Shown: positions 22,611-34,080, counted from the first letter of the stretch. The stretch is DNA of 64,000 nucleotides from Ptychodera flava (GCF_041260155.1 NW_027248394.1:1-64000); one strand, 5' to 3'. Notes: generated from the letters alone by a model not told the origin. Numbers and translations are program-made.

Positions 22611-22952
22611 GTAAGTTATAGAACATTACTGCAAAAATAATTAATATTTGCAAGTAATCTGGATCGGTTGTTGCTTGTCCGGTACCGGCGTTATGAATGA
22701 TGGCATGCACGAAGTTTTCTTTCATCATTTCTTTACTTGTGCTACATGTTGCCTCCGTTGCCGGTGTTTGAAAGTGCTTCGAATAGGCCGAGTTTGAAAA
22801 CGTGATCACCCAAACTTGGATTGTGTTTTTGATCACTCAATTTTACTCTCCCTAAACCACGCGGGGCTCATACAGGTTCTCGTAGTGTTGCTCTGCAGGC
22901 CGTCCGAGGCGAGACAGCCAGGTCACCTGCTGGCTTACCTTATCCCGCAGAT

Positions 22953-23085
22953 TATCGTAACGCTGCGCGTTGCCTGGATAGCCGTTCGGGGCGAGCTGGC
23001 CGTGGGCCGCCGTTGAGGTAGCTACGCCAACGGCAGCCCCCGGCTAGCTCGCCTCGAACGGCTATCTAACCAACGTTATGAGATA
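22953..23085. repeat. GC-rich inverted repeat (hairpin MITE)
   Basis: GATAGCCGTTCGGGGCGAGC...CGCCGTTG faces CAACGGC...GCTCGCCTCGAACGGCTATC around a 12-bp loop. Weaker pairing continues outward (TATCGTAACG with CGTTATGAGATA). A related word, CGCCTCGCTTCGAACGGCT, repeats at about 23120-23141. High GC contrasts with its AT-rich surroundings. Confidence 0.75.
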
Positions 23086-23141
23086 TTGCATGTCCTTTAC
23101 TTCGCCAACGGCGACTCGCAGCCGCCTCGCTTCGAACGGCT

Positions 23142-26100
23142 AATCATGGAGGTGAAAACTTTAGCGGGAACACACGTCGAATAGCTCAGCGGTGTTTGCG
23201 TGTGCTGAGGGTCCATATATCTACGTATATCATTTGCTTCAAACTCGCCGTAGCGAAATCTTATAAGTTCTGTTTAAATTAAGCGTGTGCTCTTGCTGCG
23301 GGATCGGGCGGAGTGCAGGGTTTCTAGATAACCCGGTCTCACTTTTTCCCCTATCGAAGTACTGGTAAGTTGCTGCAGTTCGTAGTGCACAACTTTCCAC
23401 ACATAATTGATGAAATTGTGGTGTACGGAACCGCAACAGGTTGGTCCCAAAGTTAAATGTACTGTATTTCGGTTCCTCTGACTTCTGCACATAAATATTA
23501 TAACAATTTTTTTCCCAATTTTTTCCCTGCAGCACCATTCCGGTAATTTGCTGTTTCAACAGATTGTGTAATTAATCAATAGGTAAGTACAATGTAAAAA
23601 ACCTGTTTTATTAACTTTTTACCTGGGTGTCTGCTGTTGTTGCTGATTGTTAAAAGTTCACAGTGAAGTCGGCAGACACAGATCTGCGATGAATTTTCAG
23701 TAATGCTTTCTCGATCTAAGAGATCTATATCTCATGACTATGAAATGTATATTTCTTTATTCATTTGGTGTATTTTCCAAACATGCCTCAGTCATACCAA
23801 TTTTTGTGCACACAGTTTTAGCAAATAAATGCTTATCTGTGACTTTTATTATGCAAATTTGGTCAATCTATGATTCCCAGTTTGCAATTCGCACTTTTCT
23901 TGGCTTGTCACCATGACAAGATTCATTGTCTTTCAAGGAGATGACAGGAAGTCTACCAAACTTTTAATCTTTTTGATACAAATGACCACTGTGGGCAAGA
24001 TGCTGTTAGGTTTTATCGTGATTTCTGATGCTAATCAACATAACACATTATAATGCACAGTTGCAGTGCCCTGACCCATTCCCTTAAAGAGCCATGAGCT
24101 GCAACCTCAGATACCTTCCAATTTTCTCAGATATTCATTGCTACCTATAACTGACAGATATAATCATTAACTTTGCCTCATCAACTTTCTTCTGGCAAAG
24201 TAGGCAAGAAATTGAATAGATTTTTGTTCATTTCATATTCCCACTATTTTCAAAATCTTGTCATGTAATGTATAGAATGGAGCATTTTTTGTCAATGTGG
24301 ATTGAATCCCTTTCCCATCCTTTCATTTGGTTACACTGTGTTGTATTTGTAAAATTTAAATGTGTAACAATTTGCTGTTTTGGATATAGTAGCATGGAGG
24401 TGTCCGTATTTGGGTGTGGGACCCGTTTATTATTTGGCATGCTAAGACCTCCGCATGCAGTCCAAATTGGTGGATAATTGTACTTGAGTGAACATCTTTG
24501 AGTTGGAACATTTCTGTGAATAATTTAATCAAAATATAAAATCATGAAAATGATATCAATAGTTGCAGCACATGGGCCTTTAAGCAAAACGTTGAAAACT
24601 TTGATTAGTCACTACACATAAGCGTTAGATTGTGTTGCTGACAGAGTGTTGGTAGTTTGATTTAGACTTGATACTTTTAGTTACTTCAGTGTCAACTCAA
24701 TGTAGAAATGGCAAGTGTGTACATCACATAAAAGCCTCCTCATCTACCTGGTGATTTGAAACCAGACCTGTCAAACTTTTGAAACAAAGACATGACCAGA
24801 AATAGTTCTTGTATTATCTAACAGTATATGTATGTTTCTAAATGTATAATGTATCTTTCTTCTCCAAAAACATGGCATTTGGTGGGTAGATTAATACTGG
24901 ACTTGTAAATGGGTTTTGTTCAAACATGCAAATTGGCTGAAAATGTAAAATGGTCAACAGTTAAAATTTCAAGAATCTTTTGGTCAGATTGCTAAAAGAA
25001 AAATGGTTTGTAGGGATGGTGTTGTATAGTGTTGTGTAGTTTGTGAGGGGTACTGCAATATTTTACTTAAAAATTGATTTTAAAAATTAAATGCATGCCA
25101 GCTGTACGCAACTACAATGGGGGAACATAAGGAAGCCTTGTCCCACTCAAATGCCTTGATTCCAGCTTCCATTTTAACAAGTGTTATTGTACACTTTCAA
25201 AGTTACTTTCCTGATTGCATTGAAATTTTAACTATATGGTATACAGGGTTGTTATTCTAATTTGTTCAGGTTATGACAAAATTAGCCATACTATTATAGT
25301 AGAATAGTTTTTTACTTTGGTATTTTTGTTTTTCTCAGTCTGCTAGAGAATTAAGGCAAATAAGGGTTATTTGACCAGACATCATTTTTTGTATGCAGTT
25401 TTATCTTTTTCTTTTAAATCCACAAAATTTTCAGTTTCTGACTTGTAAATAGTAACGTACATTGCAACATCCAAACCTTTCTGAAATCTGAAAAGGTCAA
25501 ATTGCCTAAACATGATACTAGGAATTTGGGTTGAATTCTAAATGTCACCTGTAAGCAGTCACAGCAAGCTGTGAGACAATAGTCATGGATAGTGTAAAGT
25601 GCTCAGACATTGTGACCCCAGTGGTTCACAACGGGGGGGAGGAATACAACATGTCATGCCGAAAAAAACAGCCATACAGCTGGCCAGACACCTTTTAGAA
25701 ATAAACAAATAAGGAACAAATAGTTTGACAAGGATGGATTCTGGTGATCCTTGACACAAAAGATGTTACTTAATAGTACGTTGACCTGTTTCCTGAATCC
25801 CTGGGATTAGGTTTGTTTAATGAGATAGGAGGATTATAAAGGTGTTGCTGGTTTTTGCACTCCATTCAAACTGCAATCTGTTGTATATAAATTTGTTGAC
25901 AAAGCTTTAAAAAAGTGTGTTTTTAGACCAAGAAAAAAATTGTGTTTCAGTAACCTGACCTACCCAAGTTCAACAAGCCCCCCTCGCCTCAACCCTAAAC
26001 TCTTTTTAGCATTTTGATTTTACAGTGCTTCCCCAATCAATATTGAAGGCTTCACCATGACAGTATAGCAATCACATTGAAAGGAAGTCGGGCGAGATTA

Positions 26101-26250
26101 CATGACATGGGAACAAAGTGAAATCAAGCATTATTTCAGTAATATAACACAGTCCAACATGATAACTGCATCTTTATCATTGTAAACATCCTCTCAATAT
26201 CAATAATGTGTCGCACTTTCGTTCAGCCGAGTCGCAAAATGAAAAAGCTC
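23142..26250. other. Long gene-free stretch
   Basis: No exon with supporting splice sites apart from the lone donor at 23583. A worn copy of the AT-rich repeat head (GGCATTTGGTGGGTAGAT, GGGTTTTGTTCAAACATGC) lies at 24870-25000 with GTATACAGGGTTGTTATTC near 25240. If the transposase transcript starts at 22.4 kb, this is its first intron. Confidence 0.45.
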
Positions 26251-26709
26251 TGAAGCCCCTGTTACAGGAAACACACCTTTTTTTATTTTGACAGTGCAAC
26301 AGGAGACATAACAACAGATGATAACAAAGAACAAAATATACACAAGAAAATTCATTTACTGTGATACATACAAATACTGGTACATGTACATTGATCCATA
26401 AAAGCATGCATTGGCTATTGTATGACTGTGCCAGGATTTTTTGGCCAATGATTTTTATTCTTGACATTTTGTTAGAAGCTGTACACAAGGATAAAAAAAA
26501 GACTGTGTGATAGAGAGCCTGTAGTAAAACAGATTTAAGAGTTCTTTGGTACGAGATATTGTTGCTCGGTCAAAGAATGGCTGCTTAAGTCAGACACTCA
26601 TATCTGAATTCATAGATTGCTTGTCAAAAAGTGGTCAAAAGCCAAATTACATCAAGTTTTCGATATTTTCTCTCTTGTTGTAGTCAACCATTTTTGCCCC
26701 CCCCCCCCA

Positions 26710-26745
<36 letters not shown>

Positions 26746-27395
26746 AATCGTAGAATTCTGAGTGTCTTGTTTATAAATATATACAGCTAGAAAACTACAG
26801 GCAGATTTCAGAATATGCTTGTAACAGGGGCTGATTAGTACCTGTAACAGGTCCTGAGAAAAAAAACCTCTTTTACGGGGCCTGTAAAATTGGTCAGATT
26901 TCAGGGCTGCATGTGCAGGCCTGAATTTCATTTGTGTAATTTCTGACTGTATCCAGTGCTGTGATCACAGGGCTGAAACATTAGTGTATAAACAGTGGTG
27001 TGCCAGTGTTGAATTTACAGGGCCTGATACAGGGTCCTAAAATTGCAAGATTTCAGGGTTGTACATGTTTAGTAAAATGGGTCAATTTTGAAAATAGAAG
27101 TGAATACAAGCATTATTGTGTGAACACTGAAAAAATTCAGGACCTGTTACAGGTCTGTGTTCACAGCACTGTATACAGTCCTGTGTATACATGTGCTGGG
27201 ACAGGCAAAAATTTCAGACCCTGTCACAACACTGTGCACACAGCACTGTGCACACAGCCATGTCCTCACAGCATTTGCCACAGACCTGTACATGTACATC
27301 AGCCCCTGTCACAGCAATGGGAAATCTTTGCTGATGCAGACCTGTACCAGAGGGTAGTGTCAGGGCCAATGCAGGGCCCGTCACAGGTGTAAATT
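26250..27395 (+). repeat. Dense CCTGT/ACAGG motif region upstream of the transposase
   Basis: Over 26820-27395 the words CCTGTNACAGG, CACAGCACTG and CAGGGCCTG recur more than 20 times in both orientations (for example 26840, 27016, 27148, 27226, 27304, 27372); an outlier, CCCCTGTTACAGG, is at 26256. Such short degenerate subterminal repeats near one end are a known feature of CACTA elements, where they bind element proteins. The overlapping 130-codon frame at 27000-27392 is a by-product of the repeats. Confidence 0.5.
26700..26742. repeat. (CA)n microsatellite after a C-tract
   Basis: A run of about ten C followed by about 17 CA units. Confidence 0.95.
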
Positions 27396-27689
27396 TTTTT
27401 TGTTGTGTAGTTTGTATATGTGTAATAGTTGATATTATCAGTGAAAAATGGATTCAAACTAAACAAAACTTTATAGGGGTAATGTAATTCCTTACAAGTC
27501 AAACTCTGTGATTTTTTCTGTATGTTTTCAGGAACAGTTCTAAAAATGCATATGCTAAAAATTCCACAAAGGTACAGCTACATCGATTGTACCAATAATG
27601 CCAGCAGAATTGTTTTCACACACATTTGCGTGTTACTTTGTATTAGTGTGTAATCTTCTGTCTTATTGTTTTTATTAACTAGTGATCAA

Positions 27690-28165
27690 ATGGATACAAA
27701 ACGAAAATATTGTCCTCACTGTGATGAAGAACTGGTAACCAAAGTCTACAAGCGGCATCGCAGACAATACTACAATGAACGTTCCAACAGTTGGACCAAA
27801 GTGGATGACTTTGAATCAGAAACTGATGACTTGCAGACTATCAGTGATGTTTTATACGACAACACTTGCGATGAGGGTGACCTGAACAGCTTTTTTGATT
27901 TGCATGAATCAACTACTGGTGATAATGCTGGAGGACAAACACCTCAAGAGAACATTGACAATTTCATAGACACTTTAGAAGAAGAAGACAGAGAGTACTT
28001 TTATGAACCTTATACAGAAGAAGAGAGCTGTTTCCGGAGTGATCAGTGTAATTTTGAGATCTGGGACAATGTAAATGAAAAGGAACTTAATGAGGATTTT
28101 AATGAAAAATCAAACTCATCCAATCTCTTTGTTTCAGTGTCTGCAGATGAGTCAACTGACCCAAG
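27690..28165 (+). CDS. Tnp2 transposase, N-terminal exon
   Basis: Starts MDTKRKYCPHCDEELVTK. Ends at CCAAG|GTTGTT in phase 2. Rich in Asp and Glu after the zinc motif, as usual for metazoan CACTA transposases. Reading past the donor gives a hydrophobic tail that is intron translation. Confidence 0.8.
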
Positions 28166-28286
28166 GTTGTTGACACTATTAAATTGGTTTTGTTTGTTTT
28201 TGTCTTACCTATGGTATTTCCATAATTTAACAGATACATGTATGCTATTAATACTGGAATTTTCAGGACACTGTTCCTTATTTTAG
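28166..28286 (+). other. Intron of the transposase gene (121 bp)
   Basis: GT at 28166, AG at 28285-28286 after CTTATTTTAG. Removal joins AG+G into an Arg codon and continues ANIPMPHCFSVLL in the second frame. Confidence 0.75.
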
Positions 28287-29208
28287 GGCAAATATTCCCA
28301 TGCCTCATTGCTTTTCTGTTCTTTTACCTGCAAGTTTATACAAACTCAAAAAAGTATTAGGGCTCAATGAAGACAGATTTATCAAATATGTTGTTTGCCC
28401 AAAGTGCAGTTCAATTTACAAGTTTGAGGATTGTCACAAACGTGTAGGAAGTCAAAATGTACCAGTAAAATGCAAATTTACAGAGTTTCCAGCACATAAA
28501 CAGAAAAAGCACAGACAACCTTGTGGGGCACCTCTACTTAAAGAAGTAGAACTAAAAGGAAACAAAAAACGGTTGTACCCTTTTAAAGTGTATTGCTACA
28601 AATCAGTCACACAGTCTTTGTCAGAACTTATCAAACGAGGGAATTTCGTGGAAAAATGTGAACTTTGGCGTAACAGGACACCATCTCCTGGTGTTTTGTC
28701 CGATATTTATGATGGCAGAATTTGGAGAGAGTTCCAAACTGTAAATGGCAGGCCATTCTTAAGCTCTCCTAAAAACTATGCAATGCAGTTGAATTTAGAT
28801 TGGTTTTGTCCATTTAAACACCTGCCATATAGCGTTGGAGCATTGTATTTGGTCATTCTGAATTTGCCACGTGCGGAGAGATACAAAAAAGAAAATGTCA
28901 TTCTTGTTGGGTTACTACCAGGTCCAAGGGAGCCTGCATTGAATATTAATGCATTTCTTGAACCCTTTGTTGATGAAATGAAGTTGTTATGGGGTGAAGG
29001 ACTATCATGTTCTATAATAGAATCTGGTAAGAAGGTAGTTTGTGAATTTAGAGCAGCCTTGATTAATGTTGTTTCAGATGTACCAGCTACGAGAAAACTG
29101 TGTGGTTTTGTTGGTCATATGGCTAAAAAGGGGTGTTCTAAGTGTGAGAAAGAGTTTATAACTGGAAAATTTGGTGACAAAATTAACTTTGGTGGTTTGA
29201 ACCAGTAA
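28287..29208 (+). CDS. Tnp2 transposase, middle part
   Basis: Carries the first two catalytic Asp residues and the CSKC knuckle. Ends at a stop at 29206 caused by the frameshift; the other frame reads on from about 29196. Confidence 0.85.
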
Positions 29209-30644
29209 ACAGCAGACACAATGCACGTCATCGTAAACAAGCACAGGAGACTGATGAGCAAATGTCCAAAGCAAAGAGAGATTCATTAGTGTCAGAGTAT
29301 GGTGTGCGTTACACATCATTAATGAAACTGACTTATTTTGACTGCGTTAGATTTCATGTTATTGACCCCCTTCATAACTTATTTCTTGGAACTGGGAAAC
29401 ACATCATGAAGAATGTTTGGCTTAACAAAGACAAACCAAAAATTTCTAAAGCACAGTTAGAAACCATTCAACAAAAAATTGATATTACCAAGGTTCCATC
29501 TGAAATGGGTAGAATGCCATTAAAGATTGCTACAAGTTTCGGTGGGTTTACTGCTGATCAATGGAAGCATTGGATCACTCTTTTTTCTGTGTTTTCACTC
29601 AAAGGCATTCTACCTAGAAAAGACATGGAGATGTGGCGTCTGTTTGTGATGGCTTGCCATCTTCTTTGTTCTCCAGTGATTAGTATTAGTAATATTGCAA
29701 AAGGCCACTCTTACCTACTACAGTTTTGTCGGCAATTTGAGAGTATTTATGGCTCAGAAATGACGACACCTAATATGCACTACCACACCCATCTGGTTGA
29801 CTGTATTTTAGATTACGGACCGGTGTATTCCTTCTGGACATTTCCATATGAACGTTACAATGGAATACTTTCTGATTATTGTGCCAATCATAGATCTATT
29901 GAGATACAGATTATGCGGAAATTTCTGAATGAACAGTTATTGAACAATATGCCTCGACCAGTTGATTACCAGGATTTCAATGCATACTTTCCTTTAAGTT
30001 TTCAGTCATTGCAAATATGTAGTAATGATTTTTCTATAATGCAGCTAAGTAGAATGTCATTGGGAAATTCTGACTTCCATCTTTCAAGGGTACTTCAAAC
30101 AATGCATTTGTTTGACATGGTGGGCCCTATTTCTATGGACTTTCTAGAAGCATCATGGGTCAGAAACTTAAAAGATATGTACAGTGTTTTGCTCGGAGAA
30201 TCTCTCCTGCATACCATCAGTGGATTCATAAAGAAATCTGTAGCAGTTAAAGTGTGTGAAGATGTATTAGGTTCTGAAGACTCCCGTTACAAGAGATCTT
30301 CACTAATTTTAGCACAGTGGTGTACACTGGGTGGCAAGATTGACTTTATCAGAGGTCCACTTAGACCAGGCATTGTTGAGTACTACTTTTCACAGTATTT
30401 AGCTGTTGATGGTAAAACAGAAGTGTTTATAATTGCAAAGGTGCGATGGTTTCAACAACACCACAACAAAAATTACTATGGTGAACCAGTGGAAGTTTGG
30501 TGCAAGGATGCTTATGAAATGTGTGGTCCTGCATCCTTCATACCAGTGCAAAAAATTCACAGTAAATTCATTGCAGGCTATGATACAATCAATAGAGAAA
30601 AAGTAATGTGTGTCATTCCATATCCAATGAAACTGTATGTGTAG
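29196..30644 (+). CDS. Tnp2 transposase, C-terminal part
   Basis: Continues from the slip with EPVNSRHNARHRKQAQETDE, then YGVRYTSLMKL, the PLHNLFLGTGKH motif, HYHTHLVDCILDYGPVYSFW and the YERYNG Glu. Terminates at TAG 30642-30644. About 480 residues with no further break. Confidence 0.88.
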   Translation, partial: FEPVNSRHNARHRKQAQETDEQMSKAKRDSLVSEYGVRYTSLMKLTYFDCVRFHVIDPLHNLFLGTGKHIMKNVWLNKDKPKISKAQLETIQQKIDITKVPSEMGRMPLKIATSFGGFTADQWKHWITLFSVFSLKGILPRKDMEMWRLFVMACHLLCSPVISISNIAKGHSYLLQFCRQFESIYGSEMTTPNMHYHTHLVDCILDYGPVYSFWTFPYERYNGILSDYCANHRSIEIQIMRKFLNEQLLNNMPRPVDYQDFNAYFPLSFQSLQICSNDFSIMQLSRMSLGNSDFHLSRVLQTMHLFDMVGPISMDFLEASWVRNLKDMYSVLLGESLLHTISGFIKKSVAVKVCEDVLGSEDSRYKRSSLILAQWCTLGGKIDFIRGPLRPGIVEYYFSQYLAVDGKTEVFIIAKVRWFQQHHNKNYYGEPVEVWCKDAYEMCGPASFIPVQKIHSKFIAGYDTINREKVMCVIPYPMKLYV

Positions 30645-30889
30645 AGTGTAAGCATGATTTATGTTACATGTGCATGGACATGTGTAAGAAGAGGGTTTAA
30701 CAGAGTTACAACAGTATTATTCCTTGTAAAGATATTTGTACATAAAGTTGTTTTATACTATGTTTACATTTATATAAATGGCACCTTTGCTGCATCTCAA
30801 AAATGTATTATATGTTTTTATGGTAAACATGTATTCTACTTTTACCTTATTGAAGAAGTTGACATGTCCATGGTCAAATGTTTCACTGT

Positions 30890-30895
30890 AATAAA
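30890..30895 (+). terminator. Polyadenylation signal of the transposase gene
   Basis: AATAAA about 250 bp after the transposase stop codon, on the same strand. Confidence 0.5.
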
Positions 30896-30954
30896 ATTGA
30901 CTTAAATTCAAATTTAAGTTATTTGTTGTACATTGTATAAGGCTTCAACACTAA

Positions 30955-31060
30955 AGAAGCAGTGAGATGGTTGAGGGTCATGAGTGCTGAACTGAAGTGA
31001 GATGATTGTGGGTAATGAGTGCTAAAGTGAGACAGTTCTGGGTAATAAGTGCTGAACAGG
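30955..31060 (+). repeat. Short tandem repeat of about 33 bp, three copies
   Basis: Units share GTGAGAT(G), GGGTAATGA and GTGCTGAAC. Lies 310-420 bp after the transposase stop and could be subterminal repeats of the CACTA element's right end. Confidence 0.6.
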
Positions 31061-31209
31061 TAAAAGAACACACAATTTAGATTTAAATGCTCCAGCAACT
31101 GCCAGTTTTGATGCTTTCTATTTTTGTTGTGTATGTCAATTGCAGATTTATATACCACTCCATGTGATAATAAGGATTCAACAGCTTATAAATGTGTAAA
31201 GCGTATTGT

Positions 31210-31259
31210 ATTGTCAATCAGTGACTTCTAGTCTGGACTAGAATTCAAATGTTGACAAT
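31210..31259. repeat. Double-stem palindrome, 50 bp
   Basis: ATTGTCAA...TTGACAAT encloses TTCTAGTC-TG-GACTAGAA. Two exact 8-bp stems separated by 8-bp unpaired arms. Possible terminus-related or regulatory structure; no function assigned. Confidence 0.6.
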
Positions 31260-31558
31260 AACCATGCATCTTACCGGTACACCTATAGGTGCTGTGTTGA
31301 CAAAATAAATAGTTATTTTACATGTAACATGCTTTGTAGAGTAGAAAAATTTTTTCAAATGACACACACAACAGAAATAGTGTAAACATAACAAAAAATG
31401 TTTGGACCTGTTAGGCAAATATCGCTGCCATCATGAAATATTGCATACAAATGTTTGAATTTATAACCCAATTCATTGCCAAGGATTGAGATAACAACAT
31501 ATGGCTTATTAAAAGCACAAGCTCTGCATTGTTAGCACACATATGTCTGCCTGCCTGT

Positions 31559-31604
31559 TTGGATGGATGGATGGATGGATGGATGGATGGATGATGTATG
31601 TATG

Positions 31605-31638
<34 letters not shown>

Positions 31639-31715
31639 TGTATGTATGTATGTATGTATGTATGTATGTATGATGTATGTATGATGGATGGATGGATGGA
31701 TGGATGGATCTATGT
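31559..31715. repeat. Compound microsatellite (GGAT)n (GTAT)n (GGAT)n
   Basis: Symmetric compound array: GGAT units, about 20 GTAT units, then GGAT again. The His/Tyr/Ile- or Met/Cys/Val-rich frames across it are artefacts. Confidence 0.97.
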
Positions 31716-32045
31716 ATGTAGAGTGTCATTGAGTGATTTTTGTCCATTATCGCCTAAATTCATGGCCGTAGATTTCAGAAACTAGCATGGTAGCCCATAT
31801 TTTATTACACATTTTGATAGTATTACAAAGAAGAATAAAATATCAAAAAAGACATGACAACGTTTTCAATTTTATCACATGTACAAAAGTCACTCAGGGT
31901 GCAGAATTATGTCAATGCAGAATCCCCAAAGTGTCAGATATTACCCTTTTGTTGTATGAAAAGAGGTGATTTTATGTTTTAGGTTAGCACGCTCTGTAAA
32001 AACTACCCTAGTATCGTGACACACAAAAATTAAATGCGTTCGTGA
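31716..32045. other. Gene-free stretch
   Basis: No exon or repeat recognised. Confidence 0.4.
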
Positions 32046-32049
32046 ATAT

Positions 32050-32300
32050 ATATGGAGGCATCTCGGTCCAGTGCCGGAAGGTGCTGGACTCGTGCACAAT
32101 CGTAGGATCGATCGTGCGTTCGGTACCCAGACCCGGACATGGCCATTGACTTATCGGAGGATGGTGAGTTCATGGCCTTGATGTTGTGCCCTTGAGCAAG
32201 GAACTTTACTTCTCATTGCTTCATGTGTGTATCTGTGTTTAAAAATGGGAATTGGGGGTCTGGCTTTGTATAGGTGATTTGCACCTGTTCCAGTCACCCA
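32050..32300 (+). mobile_element. tRNA-derived SINE
   Basis: Pol III promoter-like boxes: an A-box-like TCGGTCCAGTGCCGG at about 32062 and a B-box GCGTTCGGTACCC at 32115-32127. After the tRNA-like head comes the SINE body word CCTTGAGCAAGGAACTTTAC (about 32190), shared by many animal SINEs. Not a functional tRNA: no cloverleaf closes. Right end not well defined. Confidence 0.75.
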
Positions 32301-32329
32301 ATCCTCAGTACCGTGGACGAAAGCCACAA

Positions 32330-32465
32330 TTCTCCGCGCTGTTGGAAGCTGTCCGCGCTGTTGGAAATTTCTCTCTGCTGTTTAAAGTTCTCCGCGCTGT
32401 TTTGAAATTTTCTCTCCTGTTTAAAATCTCTTCTGTGGGAAATTTATCTCCACTGTTTAAAGGGA
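32330..32465 (+). repeat. Short imperfect tandem repeats (about 28 bp)
   Basis: TCTCCGCGCTGTTGGAA and TCTCTCTGCTGTTTAAA-type units repeat four to five times. Directly follows the SINE. Confidence 0.6.
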
Positions 32466-33221
32466 AATAGTGGCCAGGACTGAACCTGTGCAAGTTTCTT
32501 GTTTACAAACAATGTATTTCGTGCAAGAAATCTAGACGCACCTCATCATCATAGCTGCAACATTTAAATTATACGACGTAGATCATGACAGGTCTACATG
32601 TTTTAACTTTTCATCAATGACCATCGTACGTAGACGACTACATGTATATCCCTTTAAAATTTCTCTCTACTATTTGAAATTTCGCTCTAAGTCTGGGTCA
32701 TAATGGGTGCCATCGATCTGAACTTTTCGGAAGTGTGTGAAGTTAGCTCCAAGTTCCCAGTTTGAGTAAATGCGAGTAAGGAACTTGCTCCCAGTTCCTA
32801 GTTACGAGTTCGAGTACTATACGAATAAGGAGCTGGCTTCCCGCCCCCAGTTTGAGAAAAAGCGAACAAGAAGTTCAAGCAAATGTGAATAAGGAGCCGT
32901 TTTCAATTTTCAACATTTCAGCGTATTCTGTCGATGCAGAAAACTAAAAATAGATAACCACAACTCAAATCACGAACTTCAACCCATCAGGGCAAGACTT
33001 AATATTTTAAACATATTTGAAAGGATTGTAATTAGGGACTGGTCAGTTTCTTTGGCCTGGGGGGGGGGGCGGTGGATTATTTTTTGCCGACGTCAAAAAG
33101 TGGCTGACCCCCCCTATTCCAAATTTTGAAAACAGGGTGACCCCCCCTATTCCAAATTTTGAAAACAGGGTGACCCCCCCCCCCGCACGCGACAACTGTA
33201 ATATGTAATAATATAATACTG

Positions 33222-33288
<67 letters not shown>
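33222..33288. repeat. (AT)n microsatellite
   Basis: About 33 AT units inside the G-rich-TIR element. Confidence 0.97.
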
Positions 33289-33292
<4 letters not shown>

Positions 33293-33776
33293 AATATATA
33301 TGTTATATTTTACATACATTTATATTTTAAGTCATTCTGTGTTTTAATGAAATTGTTGGCATGTCAGTTGTAAGATAGGAATTTCAAAGTGTCAATCTTA
33401 AAGTTTGAATACAGTACATTTTGAATGAGCTGTGAATGTATTTCACACTTTCTATGCTTAACCAGATGTCCTGAACTGTTGTACAGAAATGGATGTCAAT
33501 CATTAATATCAAACAGGAAAAAGCAGTAAATCAAAAACTTTGATGGGTGTTAAGACTTGCCAGCAATCCAATTAAATCTCCTGAGGAACAATAGAGAGGC
33601 ATTTTAGCCAATGTGTGCAGAGTCTGAGATGACCTTTTCTTGTAACATTGATATTTGTGCATGTTGCTTTCTCATACTGAATTCTCATAGAGAGAACAGA
33701 AAAGTATCAGGAATTTGTCATGCTTTTCATATGAAATGCAGATTTCATAATAGTACACTTTCACTTAGCAAACATC

Positions 33777-34080
33777 AAGATATCTCTGGCATATATCTCT
33801 GATTTATTAAAGTATGGCGCCCGAAGGGCGCGGAGAAAAATATGAAACATCCTGATATCTCTGATATATATGTCTTGTATATTAAAGTAATGCACAGGAA
33901 GGGTGTGCTGAAAAATGTCTGATATATTAAAGTAATGCGCTTGAAGAGCACGCTGAAAAATATTGAACATACATATATTTCTGATATATGTATGCCTGAT
34001 ATGTTAAAGTTGGGCTTGCTGAAAAATATGTCTGATTATTAAAGTTACGCGCCCGAAGGGCGCGCCGAAAAATGCAACTG
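33777..34080 (+). repeat. Five tandem units with GCGCCCGAAGGGCGC hairpin
   Basis: Units of about 55-70 bp: TCTGATATAT, ATTAAAGTAA, then a GC hairpin (GCGCCCGAAGGGCGC in the first and last, changed but still paired or near-paired in the middle ones), then GAAAAAT. The stem shows compensated-looking changes (GCGCTTGAAGAGCACGC; GCACAGGAAGGGTGTGC). Confidence 0.75.

Larger units (their letters stand above)
27683..30644 (+). mobile_element. CACTA (EnSpm/CMC) transposase gene, Tnp2 type, spliced
   Basis: Encodes a Tnp2-family DDE transposase, the enzyme that cuts and pastes CACTA elements in the nucleus. An acceptor (TTTATTAACTAG) at 27682 implies an upstream untranslated exon. Coding starts at ATG 27690. 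Exon 27690-28165 joins 28287 onward after a 121-bp GT/AG intron, in frame. Order: N-terminal zinc ribbon (CPHCDEE, HRRQYY), acidic linker, CPKC knuckle, NLDWFCPF with first Asp at 28798, LPRAERYKKENVILVGLLPG, VSDVPATRK with second Asp at 29077, CSKC knuckle, VIDPLHNLFLGTGKH, and YERYNG with the catalytic Glu at 29850. One frameshift near 29196-29198 (a T missing from a T-run) separates 29208 from the second frame. AATAAA follows at 30890. Otherwise full length, so recently active or one sequencing slip from intact. Confidence 0.9.

Noticed and set aside
27000-27392. 130-codon frame upstream of the transposase
   Set aside because: Coincides with the CCTGT/ACAGG motif block; Cys/His-rich only because of the repeated CACAG/TGT words; no start or splice context.
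31532-31785. His-Tyr-Ile and Met-Tyr-Val-Cys repeat frames
   Set aside because: Translation of the compound GGAT/GTAT microsatellite on both strands.
32050-32140. tRNA gene
   Set aside because: Has Pol III-like boxes but no closing acceptor, D or anticodon stems; better explained as a SINE head.
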